From the NCBI GenBank assembly GCA_016718265.1, contig JADKDZ010000029.1:1-64000 (forward strand): a stretch of 64,000 nucleotides of DNA, in the 5' to 3' direction. A program made the position numbers and the translations under genes. This document shows, piece by piece, positions 1 through 8,810 of the stretch (positions are counted from its first letter, which is position 1; every line of letters begins with the position of its first letter). The DNA is from Uliginosibacterium sp. (lineage in GTDB: Bacteria; Pseudomonadota; Gammaproteobacteria; Burkholderiales; Rhodocyclaceae). The notes beneath the pieces are model-generated. The model was not told where the DNA came from, ran no database searches, and saw nothing but the letters and a program-made list of their open reading frames with translations.

Positions 1-88
1 ACAGCACCTGCGCGAGGCTGACCATGGCGACACCCAGCAAGGCCATTCCTACCGTCAGAGCATTCATGAGTCCGATCACCATCACCAT
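1..88 (-). CDS. N-terminus of a membrane protein, cut by window edge
   Basis: Read on the minus strand, an open frame begins near 88 (ATG at 88 or 82) and runs off the window. The first 29 residues are almost entirely hydrophobic (MVMVIGLMNALTVGMALLGV and onward), like a first transmembrane helix or signal anchor. No clear ribosome binding site is visible and no family can be assigned from so short a piece. It could be non-coding. Confidence 0.3.
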   Translation of the reverse strand, partial: MVMVIGLMNALTVGMALLGVAMVSLAQVL

Positions 89-399
89 TTGAAGCGACGG
101 ATCATGACACGCTTTCGCGCGGCCCTCCCCATCGCAATGACCAGAGTTTAAGGGCTCGGGGGCGCACCGGATAGAACGCCGAGGCGCACGCAGGTGTACC
201 GCCAGAAGACTTAAACGGGCGGGCAGCTTGCGTCCCAGGAGAGATGAACATAAGATGCCACCATATGCGCGCGCAGTGCAGGCCGCCTTGACGCTGGTAA
301 CGCATCCCATTGATCCGTAATTTGATTCTCTCGGTCGCACCGGGCCACGTGCCGCCTCGGCCTCCTCTGTTGCTGGTGACGTTCAGAGACGTAAATAGA

Positions 400-828
400 A
401 TGAAGAAACATCTGGCGAAGTCCTTGTTGTCCGTATTGGGCCTTTTGGCCATCCAGTCTGTGATGGCGCAGACGAGCACGCCAACGATTATCCCAACCTC
501 GACGGGAACAATCACACCCACCGCGACGCCGACCAACACCCCGACCGCCACGCCCACTTCAACGCCCACCAATACGCCGACGACCACGCCCACCGGCACC
601 CCGACGGATACCCCCACGGTGACGCCGACCTCCATACCGACGGATACGGGCACGCCGACGCTCACGTCCACACCGACCGGCACCAGTACGCCAAGCCTCA
701 CACCGACTCCCTATGCAACGCCTTCGCCGGTTGGCGTGCCCGTCGGCACACCCGGCAGCATCGCGGCGCTGGCGGTAATGACGGCCATTGTGGCGTGGCT
801 CGCGGGTCGCTCGACACGCAAGTCGTGA
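400..828 (+). CDS. Thr/Pro-repeat secreted or surface protein
   Basis: The 142-residue protein starts with a signal peptide (MKKHLAKSLLSVLGLLAIQS, cleavage after VMAQ). It continues with about 90 residues of imperfect TPT / TPTxTPT repeats and ends in a short hydrophobic helix followed by RSTRKS. The layout is signal, extended stalk, transmembrane tail with basic end, as in surface-anchored low-complexity proteins. A longer frame opens at 310, but ATG 400 is chosen because the signal peptide begins there. The DNA repeat (ACGCCGACC-like units) is prone to slippage, so repeat number may vary. Function unknown; the stretch upstream (89-399) shows no gene. Confidence 0.6.
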   Translation: MKKHLAKSLLSVLGLLAIQSVMAQTSTPTIIPTSTGTITPTATPTNTPTATPTSTPTNTPTTTPTGTPTDTPTVTPTSIPTDTGTPTLTSTPTGTSTPSLTPTPYATPSPVGVPVGTPGSIAALAVMTAIVAWLAGRSTRKS

Positions 829-882
829 TCTCGGATCCCTGCCGGTCAGTCCCGCTGACACCGGCAACAACGTTTCGTTAAA

Positions 883-904
883 AAAGGCCCGGCTCCGGGC
901 CTTT
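883..904 (+). terminator. Short hairpin after the Thr/Pro-repeat gene
   Basis: AAAGGCCCGG (883-892) pairs perfectly with CCGGGCCTTT (895-904). Only three T residues end the stem, so it is a modest intrinsic terminator, and symmetry would let it act in both directions. Confidence 0.55.
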
Positions 905-926
905 ATGTTGAGAATAAGGCGAGTCC

Positions 927-1684
927 ATGATGTTCGGCGATGCACAAAGAAGCCCCGCGGCGCAAGCTGAAGACGCCCGCGCACCGGCGCTCTCCGTGAT
1001 CATGCCTGCCTACAACGGGCAGCGAGCATCGCAGGCGCACTGGATGAGGTGGTACGCCACGTATTCGCGGTCGTCCCCGTAGCGGAGTTGATTCTGATCG
1101 ACGATGGCAGCCGGGACGCTACCTACGAACTGGCGTGCGACCACGCACGACAGGAGCCCCGCATCCGCGTCATCCGCCAGCCCAACGCGGGCCATGGTCC
1201 GGCCCTCTTGCATGGGCTGCGTGAAGCACGGGGAAGTTACTGTCTGTTGCTCGACAGCGACCGCCAGATCGGGCTGCAGCACTTTGCCGAGAGCTGGGCT
1301 CTGGCGCAGCAGTGCGATGCCGTGCTCGGCGTGCGCCGTGACCGCCAGGACCCCCGCCACCGGCTGGTCCTCAGCGCCGCAGTGCGTCGGCTCGCCGCCG
1401 TGCTGGGCATTCACGCCGCAGACGCCAACGCTCCCTACAAGCTCGTGCGCCGAGACCTCGCCCAAGCGGCTGCCGCACTCATGCCGCCCCAGGCGCTGAT
1501 TCCGTCGATCCTGCTGACGGTGTATCTCCGGCGACGAGCGTGCCGCGTGATCGAGCAGCCGGTTCCGCATTTCGCACGGCGCGCCGGTGTCACCACCCTT
1601 AACCTGAAGCGCCTGAGCGTCTTCTGTCGCAAGGCGCTGATCGAGCTGTTCCGCTTCGACCGGGCGCTCTCCCGCGCACATTGA
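927..1684 (+). CDS. Family 2 glycosyltransferase, frameshifted
   Basis: From ATG 927 (AAGG seven bases upstream) the frame gives ALSVIMPAYNG, the GT-A nucleotide-sugar entry strand. The rest of the enzyme continues in another frame from about 1022 as ASIAGALDEVV, then LILIDDGSRD (DD motif) and LLLDSDRQIG. A single missing base near 1017-1024 joins the two. Total length about 252 residues fits a dolichol-phosphate-mannose-synthase-like GT2 that glycosylates a polyprenyl phosphate. It overlaps the start of the DUF2298 gene by one base (TGATG), so the two were co-translated. Either a sequence error or a recent mutation; the intact downstream frame favours error. Confidence 0.75.
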
Positions 1685-3769
1685 TGACTGGCGGGACCCC
1701 GCTCGTGAGTGACTTCTCCCTGCTTCATGCGCTTGTCTGGTGGGCCAGCCTGTCGCTGTTAACGCTCATGGGCTGGGCGCTGACGCGCCGCCATTTTTTG
1801 TGAACGGCATGACGCCGGCTGGGGATGGCCCGCACCCTGTCCGTGATGCTGGCGGGCTATGCGCTCTGGCGCTAAAAGGGTGGGATGGCTCTAGCCCCGC
1901 CGGCGTGCGCCTGGGTCTGGCGGCCCCTGTGCGCTGCTGACGTTCGTTGGATGCGCTCCCGTCACCGGCCCTGGATCGACATCGAGCCTGCGGCAGATCG
2001 TGCGCGCCGAGGCACGGTTCCTCGTGCCCTTTGCCCTGTACCTGGGCATGCGTGGCTTCAACCACGACATCATCGGGCTCGAAAAATTCATGGACTTTGC
2101 GTACATGAATGCCGCGCTGCAGGCGCCGACGGTGCCGGTGCCCGACCCCTGGTTTGCCGGACACGCCATCAACTACTACTACTTTGGCCACTATCTGGCC
2201 GCGTTTCTCTGCAAGCTCTCGGGTGTCCCGGCCGCGTATGGCTACAACCTGATGCTCGCGACGATTTTCGCCAGCCTGTTCCAGCTCGCCTATGCCTTCG
2301 TTGCCGAGATGACCCGCCGACTCTCCACGCGCATCAGCAGCTCGGCCGCCTTGCTGGCCGGCATCTGGCTGTGCGTGGGGGGCAACCTGCACGGTTTCTT
2401 GTATGGCTTTGTCAAACCCTGGCTGGTCAGCTTTGGCTGGGTCGCGCCGCCGCGTCAGGCTTTCCTGATCTCGGACCCGACCCGCTTCGTCGGCTACGAT
2501 CCTCAAACCGCGGACCGGCTGATCCACGAGTTTCCGGCTTACGCCCTGTATGTCGGCGATTTGCATGGGCACCTCAGCAATCTTCCCGGCGTGCTGCTGC
2601 TGCTGAGCCTCGTGCTCTGCTGGCTGCGTGCGCAGAGCCGCCTGACTCACGCCTTCGCGTCGCTCCTGCCCTTGGCGCTCTCTGCCTGGCTGGTCGGCAT
2701 CTTTGCCATGACCAATAGCTGGGATGCATTGATGTACGGCAGCTTGCTGGGGGGGCTTCTCATCCTGGCATTCGTGCAGGCGCTCCCAACAGGCCTTGTG
2801 GCCAGCCGCCGCGCCGTCTTCCAGGGCCTCTTTGCCGCCGGGGTCACGGCCCTGACGGCGACCCCGTTTCTCCTCAACTTTCACCCGTTCTCGGCGGGAT
2901 TTTTCGCCACCCATACGCATACACCGGTCTGGCAGTGGCTGATTCTGTACGGCCTGCAAACGCTGCTGGCCTGCCTGGCGTGCGGGCTGGCCCACAAACA
3001 CCGGCTTGAATTCCTCCATCACCCCGAGAAAACCCTGCTGTTCGCCCTTACCGCCTTCGGTCTGGCGTGTGCGCTGGTGCCCGAATTCATTTACCTGAAA
3101 GATATTTACGCACCGGAGTATTACCGCAGCAACACCGCGTTCAAGTTCGGCTTTCAGGCCTTTACCGTCCTCACGCTGGCCGCCTGCATCGGCTTGGCGC
3201 TGTTCCTGTCTACCCAACGCGCGCGCTCGGCCCGTGCGCGTGTCCTGCTGATCCTGCTGGCCGAGCTGATTGCGGTGCCGCCGCTGTATTACGCCTGGTT
3301 TGTGGCCCAAGGCGGTTTTGGGGTCTGGCAAGAACGCAGCTGGACGCTGGACGGACAGCGCTATCTCACTCAGTCACACCCGGAAGACAAAGCCATCATC
3401 GACTGGCTGGGCCAGAACGCCCATGCCGGGCAGGTGCTCGCCGAAGCCGTGGGCGACAGCTACACGTTCGGCGCACGCATCGCGAGCAACACCGGGCTGG
3501 CCAACATCATCGGCTGGCCGGTTCATGAACAGCTCTGGCGCGGCAGCGCCCCCGAAGTATGGACGCGCCGGGATGATGTCGCCCGACTCTACCAGGCCAC
3601 ACGCAGCGAGGATGCCAAAGCCGTACTCGCCCGGTATCGGGTGCACTGGCTTGTTCTGGGGCGATTCGAGAAAGAACGCCATCCGACGCTCAACACCGCC
3701 TTGCTGCAATCTCTGGGTCGCGTTGCATTCCAGGTCGGCGAGAGCTGCGTCATCGAAATTGGCGGTTGA
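1684..3769 (+). pseudogene. DUF2298/YYY-family membrane protein, several frameshifts
   Basis: The N-terminal helix (SLLHALVWWASLSLLTLMGW) starts at ATG 1684. The frame changes at least three times between about 1794 and 1990, including a six-T run at 1794-1799 and a four-G run near 1831. From 2000 a clean frame of about 590 residues carries the family hallmarks EKFMDFAYMNA, PDPWFAGHAINYYYFGHY, many transmembrane helices and a soluble C-terminus. The family is a large membrane protein often found beside GT2 enzymes and is thought to act in surface glycan transfer (role inferred). The dense cluster of breaks is stronger evidence of real damage here than in other broken genes of the window, but error is not excluded. 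Confidence 0.7.
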
Positions 3770-3798
3770 GCCTCTTATGCGCCATCACGGGCGTCCCC

Positions 3799-4671
3799 TC
3801 ACGCGGGTTTACGCGCCTTCAGGCAAAGATTGACGCCCGGGCTTCCCGCCGCGGCCTGCGGCGGGTTGAAGCGGTCAATCAGGTCAAACACGCCGTGCAA
3901 GGCCCGCATCAGCAGCGAAGGCGAGCGGCGCGGGCCGGCTGCTGAGCGGTAACGGTCGAGCGTGTCGGCAAAGCCTTTGGGCAGCAACCCGGAATCAAAC
4001 AAGGGTTTGCCAATGCCATACAGCAGGTTATGGGCAAACGGGAGACAGTACCTGACTTGCGTATGGACTTCCTCCACCTCGAAGCCGGCTCGAAGAACCA
4101 CGGCCTGCAAGGCATCTGCGCTGTAGAGCCGCAGGTGCTGCGCCCAGATGCCGGCCAGACAGCCTTGCCGGATTGGCGCGATCCCCAGAATATCCAGGCT
4201 CCGGTTGATCGGATCCCAGGCCCAGGGATAACGCGTATGCGGCACAGTGATGGCCACCACCGACCCAGGGCGCACGACTCGATACACCTCGCGCAGCACG
4301 GCCTCATCATCCGCCACATGCTCCAGGATCTCGCTCAGAATCGCGCCGCTGAACGCCGCACTGGGCAGCGGTAGCTGCGTAACATCTGCGCGAATCACCT
4401 GCACGTTTGCCCGTTGCGCATGTGCCTGGGCGGCCTGACTCACGGTCCAGCCATCCAGCTCCACGCCCGTCATCCGGGCTTGCCCGAGCTCGGCGTAGTA
4501 CTGCAGGTAATAGCCGCGACCGCAACCGACATCCACCACATGCGAATCCGCCGCGGCGGAAGGTGGCAACCACTGCATGACCTGCGCCACCCGGCGCCGG
4601 TAGGCGGGGTCCAGCTCCGCCTCGATCAGCCGTGCCAGCCCGGGAACGACGTCATCATACGGCTGGCGCAT
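3799..4671 (-). CDS. SAM-dependent class I methyltransferase
   Basis: This 290-residue protein has the Rossmann SAM site VVDVGCGRGYY (motif I), the acidic VELDG, and LSEILEHVADDEAVLREVYR typical of Methyltransf_11/25 enzymes. ATG 4671 is preferred over an upstream frame start because GGAGGAG lies just before it. It overlaps the 3' end of the glycosyltransferase gene by 17 bases, so the pair is translationally coupled. Substrate unknown; the context suggests a glycan or lipid carrier in surface polysaccharide synthesis. Confidence 0.8.
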   Translation of the reverse strand: MRQPYDDVVPGLARLIEAELDPAYRRRVAQVMQWLPPSAAADSHVVDVGCGRGYYLQYYAELGQARMTGVELDGWTVSQAAQAHAQRANVQVIRADVTQLPLPSAAFSGAILSEILEHVADDEAVLREVYRVVRPGSVVAITVPHTRYPWAWDPINRSLDILGIAPIRQGCLAGIWAQHLRLYSADALQAVVLRAGFEVEEVHTQVRYCLPFAHNLLYGIGKPLFDSGLLPKGFADTLDRYRSAAGPRRSPSLLMRALHGVFDLIDRFNPPQAAAGSPGVNLCLKARKPA

Positions 4672-5800
4672 CCGCTCCTCCAAACACCGCTTCGTACGCG
4701 CGAACAGTATCGTCAAAGCTGAAGATGCGCGCGATATCGTCACGGTCAACGTGGTAGTCATCGGGTGCGGTCAGCACCGCGTGAAGCGCTGCTGCCAAGG
4801 CGTCCACATTGCCGCACTCGAACAAGCGCCCCATCCGGGTTACCGTTACCGGCACCCGTGCACCGTCGATGTCGCTGGCCACCACTGGCGTCCCGCAGAG
4901 CATGGCTTCCACTTGCACGAGAGCAAAGCATTCGCTTTCACTGGGGAGTGCGAGCACGTCGCAGGCGGCATAGTAGTTGGCCAACTGCTGGGCATCGTCC
5001 AGCAAACCCAGAAAGACAGCTCCGTCACCCAGTCGCTCAACCAGTGGTGCGCAAGCGTGCCAGGTCTTCTCGTATGCCAGATTGTGCTGCCCGGCAAAAA
5101 CGAGCTTCAAATCCGGATACTGGCTGCGGAGCTGCAGCGCCGCATGCAACAGCACGTCTGGTCGCTTCTCCTGAACAAACCTGCCTGCAAAACCGATAAT
5201 CGGCCCCCCGCTCGGGTTCAACTGGCGCCGCAGGCTGGCCACGGCTTCGGCATCCGGTTGCGGAATCAGGATCGGCGGATAAATGACCTTCAATTTCTCG
5301 GCGTAAGGCCGCAGGTAGGGGCTGAATCGCGCATAGTCCTCGCTATATCCCACAATCCGGTGTGCCGCACGGGCGGCGATCCGGTAATTGGCCCGCGTGA
5401 AGGACTCAATGAAGCGGTTGAAACCGCCGGCGGGCAAGTGAAGATCCCCGTGGTGCGTCATGATCAGCCGCTTCTTCTTCAGCTTGGCAATACCCGCCCA
5501 CAACGCGGTTTCGAGCAAGGGAGAGCTGATCCAGATGGCATCTGCGTCTTGCGCCAGGCGCCAGGCTTGCCAAGGATAGACCGGCATCACCGCCCCGCGG
5601 CTGATGCGGATCGGCGCGGGCAAGCGGACGACCTCGACGCCGGCAATGTGCTCTCGCAGCGGCAAGTGCGGCAGATGGTGTGCCGTCAAGACCGTAACCG
5701 CGTGACCCCGCGCGGCCAGTGCCTCCGCCACGCGCTGCACGTGCAGCGTATAACCGGTGCGGTGGGGAAGGTAGTACTGCAAGGCAATCAGCAAGCGCAT
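4655..5800 (-). CDS. Family 4 glycosyltransferase
   Basis: A GT-B enzyme of 381 residues. The N-terminal domain begins MRLLIALQYYLPHRTG with the GY/H pattern for acceptor binding. The C-terminal domain has GFAGRFVQEKRPDVLL (nucleotide-sugar site) and the EX7E-type motif in LPSESECFALVQVEAMLCG. ATG 5800 with AGGA upstream is used; an in-frame TTG lies two codons earlier. It transfers a hexose from a nucleotide sugar to a glycan or lipid in the cytoplasm. It lies with the methyltransferase and, in opposite orientation, the GT2/DUF2298 pair. Confidence 0.85.
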   Translation of the reverse strand: MRLLIALQYYLPHRTGYTLHVQRVAEALAARGHAVTVLTAHHLPHLPLREHIAGVEVVRLPAPIRISRGAVMPVYPWQAWRLAQDADAIWISSPLLETALWAGIAKLKKKRLIMTHHGDLHLPAGGFNRFIESFTRANYRIAARAAHRIVGYSEDYARFSPYLRPYAEKLKVIYPPILIPQPDAEAVASLRRQLNPSGGPIIGFAGRFVQEKRPDVLLHAALQLRSQYPDLKLVFAGQHNLAYEKTWHACAPLVERLGDGAVFLGLLDDAQQLANYYAACDVLALPSESECFALVQVEAMLCGTPVVASDIDGARVPVTVTRMGRLFECGNVDALAAALHAVLTAPDDYHVDRDDIARIFSFDDTVRAYEAVFGGADAPAV

Positions 5801-5918
5801 CAACAATCCTGACAGGGTGCACCGAACATGGCACTCAGACCGCGACTATAAAGGAGCCGCGTACTTCGTCATACCGATTGCTGCACATCACGACGCACCC
5901 ACCCGCGACCCCCGTGCC

Positions 5919-6928
5919 TCAGGGCTCGCCCAGCTCCCGCAGCAGGCGCATGCCCAGCAACGTGTAGCGCGTTTCCGGCGTATTCCAGTTCCGGAACGCC
6001 GCCCGTGCGTAGAAGGGCCAGGTGTGCCAGGAGCCCCCGCGGCGCACACGCACCGTGCCGCTGGCGGGGCCTTGTGGATCCTCAAGCGGCGAATTCGCGT
6101 AGTAGTCGTCGGCATGCCAGTCCGCCACCCACTCCCAGGCATTGCCGTGCATATCGTAGAGGCCGAAGGCATTGGGGGCGAAGCTGGCCACCGGCGCGGT
6201 GAAGGGGTAGCCATCATGACTCTTCAGCGCAAACGCCTGCCACTTCCGCCAGTTGACAGCCGCATCTGCGTCAAACACGTTGGCAAGCCTGGCGAGGGAT
6301 TCCGGCGCATCGCCACTCGCAAAGCGGCTGCGGCTACCCGCGCGGCAGGCGTACTCCACTCGGCCTCCGTCGGCAGGCGATAGCGAACACCCTCGGTCTT
6401 GCTCAGCCACGCTGCCGGGGCCAGCGCATCGGCATAGGTGATGTTGACCACCGGGTGCTCGTCGGTTTGCGGAAACCCGGGGTTGCGCCAGGAGTACTTC
6501 GGATGGCGGCCTTCAAAGGCATCACCCCGCTCGGTGGTCGCCGGGTCGTAATCGGGGTTGTAGCCGTACGCACCGGTGCCATCCCGATCGGATTCCGCCA
6601 CATAGCCCGATGCCTCGATGAAGCGGCGGAACTGTCCAACGGTGACCTCCGTCTTGCCAAGGTAGAAGGGGTGCGTAATGCGCACGCGGTGCACCGGGGC
6701 TTCGTCATCCAGCTTGAGGAAGCGCGAACGCTCGTATTGCGGAAAGTCTGCCGCCAGCGCGTCGGGTGATTCATCACTCCCCATCATGAACTCGCCCGCC
6801 GGCACCCAGACAAACGGCATACCCAGGCGATTAACCAGGGCAGCGGGATCGGCCGCCTGCACTCCTGATGCCCCGAACAGAACCCCACACAGCAGTATGA
6901 ATACTCGCAACACTGGCTTCCCTTTCAT
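5919..6928 (-). CDS. Formylglycine-generating-enzyme (SUMF1-like) protein, frameshifted
   Basis: The protein starts with a signal peptide (MKGKPVLRVFILLCGVLFGA) followed by GMPFVWVPAGEFMMGSDE and RYRLPTEAEW, the FGE-sulfatase fold signature. The second half is in another frame: EYACRAG, AFGLYDMHGNAWEW, VRRGGSWHTWP. One missing base in a C run near 6356 (TGG-GAG read as TGGAG) splits the gene. The total of about 335 residues is a normal length. No sulfatase is nearby, so it may be one of the many periplasmic SUMF1-fold proteins with another role. Likely sequence error given the intact halves. Confidence 0.8.
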
Positions 6929-7019
6929 CTGACTCGCATGAACACGGCACTCACACGCTTCCGCCGGGCAAGGCTAACAGAATCACCGCCCTCCCCGCGT
7001 CGCATTGCCCACTGAGTCG

Positions 7020-8612
7020 TCACAGTCCCCGTCGAATCGTGGCCCAGTCCAGCCCGAAGCGGGCGAAATACTTGCGCAAGCGATCGGCATCGTTGGCGGT
7101 TTTCTTCTCCTGCCGGGAGACGGCGAACAACAAACGCCCGGCTTCCGACAGGCTGCTGGCTTGCGCGCAGACTGTGAGTACGGCGTTGAGCTGGAGGCGG
7201 TCGAAGCGGTCCAGCGTGTCGGCCTGCGCCCCCAGTGCGCGCGCCGCTGCATCGGTCTCCGACCCGTGTCCCCAGCTTTGCTTGAGCCGGGCGATCTCCT
7301 CATCGACCAGCGCCTCGGTGATGCGTCCGGCATCGGCGAGTGTCGCCATCCGGGTGAGCGACGCGCCGAGCTCGCGGAAGTTGCCGCGCCAGTGCGCATC
7401 CGGTGAGTTGGCAAAAGCCAGGTAGCGGCGCTTGGCTTCGACGTTGAAGCGCACCTGCTGGCCGTGTTCCTGGGCAAAACGCTCCAGCTCGAATGCCAGG
7501 TTCGGCTCGATGTCTTCACGGCGCTGGGCCAGGCCGGGCAGATCGAAACTCCACAGGTTGATCCGCGCAAACAGGTCTTCGCGGAAGCGCCCTTCCTGCA
7601 CCCACTGGCGCAGATCACGGTGCGTACCGGCAATCAGCTGGAAATCGCTGGCGGCTTCCTTATCGCTGCCAAATGGAAAGAAGCGCTTCTCCTCGATGGC
7701 CTTGAGCAACATCGCCTGTTCGTCCAGCCCCAGTTCGCCGATCTCGTCCAGGAACAGCAGGCCTCCATCGGCGCCGCGCAGCAGACCGGGGCGTTCGCTC
7801 TGCGCCCCCGTGAACGCGCCCTTCACATGGCCAAAGAGCGCCGACATCGCAGAATCGCCGCGCAGCGTGGCGCAATTGACCTCGACGAAGCGCCCGCCGA
7901 GTTGCTGGCGTTGCCGCTTGAGCTCATACACGCGCCGAGCGAGAAAGGACTTGCCGGCACCGGTCGGGCCGACGAAGAGCATCGGCGCGCGCGAGCGCCC
8001 GGCCACCTTTTCGATCTGCTCGATCATCCCGTTGAACGCCGAGTTCCGCGTGGCGATGCCGGACTTCAGGAAGCTCACCGTATCGTCATGCTCGCGCTGG
8101 AAGCGCTGGGCGATCCGGTCATAGCGCGAGAGATCGAGGTCGATGATCGCGTAGCTGCCCACCGTGTTGGCGATCTCCTTCTTGCGCGGTGGCGAGGTCT
8201 GGATCAGGCGCGCCGGCAGGTAGCGCGCCTCCGCCAGCAAGAACCAGCAGATCTGCGCCACGTGCGTACCCGTGGTGATGTGGATCAGGTAGTCCTCGTT
8301 CTCGATGTCGAAGGGATAGGCACGCGCGAAATCGTGCAGCAGCGTATAGACCTCCTCGAAATCCCAGGGGTCGCGCAGGCTGATCTCCACGCTTCGCACC
8401 TCGGTTTCGGGAGAAACCGCTGCGATATCACTGCGGATGCGCTCGGCCAGGCTCGCACTGCGCGCGTCATGCAGCAGCTCCAGGCGATGCACGAGCAGAT
8501 CTTCCTGCTGGCACAGGCCCACCGTGGGCCGCCATTTCTCCCAGCGCTGGCTGCCCTTGCCGGCAAAGTCCAGCTGGGTACCGAGGAAGCCGATCGCGAC
8601 GGTTTTCTTCAT
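7020..8612 (-). CDS. rtcR: RtcR, CARF-sensor sigma-54 activator of RNA repair
   Basis: 530 residues. The N-terminal ~180 residues are the RtcR CARF-type sensor (ITTGTHVAQ). A central AAA+ module follows with Walker A GPTGAGKS (215-222), GAFTGA sigma-54 contact loop (265-270) and Walker B LLFLDE (285-290). A C-terminal region of about 100 residues probably contains the DNA-binding helices. In enterobacteria RtcR responds to damaged tRNA fragments and opens sigma-54 promoters of rsr/rtcBA operons. Here it is divergent from rsr with a sigma-54 promoter in the 198-base gap. The gene is intact and matches the family over full length. Confidence 0.97.
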   Translation of the reverse strand: MKKTVAIGFLGTQLDFAGKGSQRWEKWRPTVGLCQQEDLLVHRLELLHDARSASLAERIRSDIAAVSPETEVRSVEISLRDPWDFEEVYTLLHDFARAYPFDIENEDYLIHITTGTHVAQICWFLLAEARYLPARLIQTSPPRKKEIANTVGSYAIIDLDLSRYDRIAQRFQREHDDTVSFLKSGIATRNSAFNGMIEQIEKVAGRSRAPMLFVGPTGAGKSFLARRVYELKRQRQQLGGRFVEVNCATLRGDSAMSALFGHVKGAFTGAQSERPGLLRGADGGLLFLDEIGELGLDEQAMLLKAIEEKRFFPFGSDKEAASDFQLIAGTHRDLRQWVQEGRFREDLFARINLWSFDLPGLAQRREDIEPNLAFELERFAQEHGQQVRFNVEAKRRYLAFANSPDAHWRGNFRELGASLTRMATLADAGRITEALVDEEIARLKQSWGHGSETDAAARALGAQADTLDRFDRLQLNAVLTVCAQASSLSEAGRLLFAVSRQEKKTANDADRLRKYFARFGLDWATIRRGL

Positions 8613-8622
8613 GGCTTATCTC

Positions 8623-8660
8623 ATTAGCTAATGTACTAGCGATTAGTCTAGCAAATCACG
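8623..8660. promoter_or_regulatory. Three 12-base repeats and palindrome between rtcR and rsr
   Basis: TAGC recurs at exact 12-base spacing (8625, 8637, 8649), each followed by an A/T-rich octamer. Overlaid on this is the perfect palindrome ATTAGCTAAT (8623-8632) and a CTAAT...ATTAG inverted repeat (8628-8646). The position about 100 bases upstream of the sigma-54 promoter is where an activator site is expected, and it also covers the rtcR leader, so autoregulation is possible. RtcR binding is inferred. Confidence 0.5.
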
Positions 8661-8708
8661 AGAAAGCTCCGAAGTAAATGATCGCGCAATGGAAAGTTAT
8701 TCATTTAT

Positions 8709-8721
8709 AAACAATTACTTG
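8709..8721 (+). promoter_or_regulatory. IHF-like site
   Basis: AAACAATTACTTG matches the IHF consensus WATCAANNNNTTR with one mismatch. It sits in an A/T-rich stretch between the repeat cluster and the sigma-54 promoter, where DNA bending would bring the activator to the polymerase. Inference only. Confidence 0.4.
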
Positions 8722-8749
8722 AAAGCAACTGCGCCGTCAGAAGCCGAGC

Positions 8750-8765
8750 TGGCACGCTCTTCGCA
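8750..8765 (+). promoter_or_regulatory. Sigma-54 promoter of the rsr-rtcB operon
   Basis: TGGCACG-CTCT-TCGCA matches the -24/-12 consensus TGGCACG-N4-TTGCA with one change. GG (8751-8752) and GC (8763-8764) are separated by the required 10 bases. Transcription should start near 8776, 35 bases before the rsr ATG. It fits the divergent sigma-54 activator RtcR. Confidence 0.85.
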
Positions 8766-8810
8766 ATAAGGAAGGCATCCAGACGATTGCTGAGACAAAG
8801 GAGAAACGAA

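Noticed and set aside
1766..3331. Long minus-strand open frame (521 codons)
   Set aside because: Mirror of the DUF2298 gene, low-complexity Gln/Arg/Gly composition, no start signal. Typical antisense shadow in GC-rich DNA.
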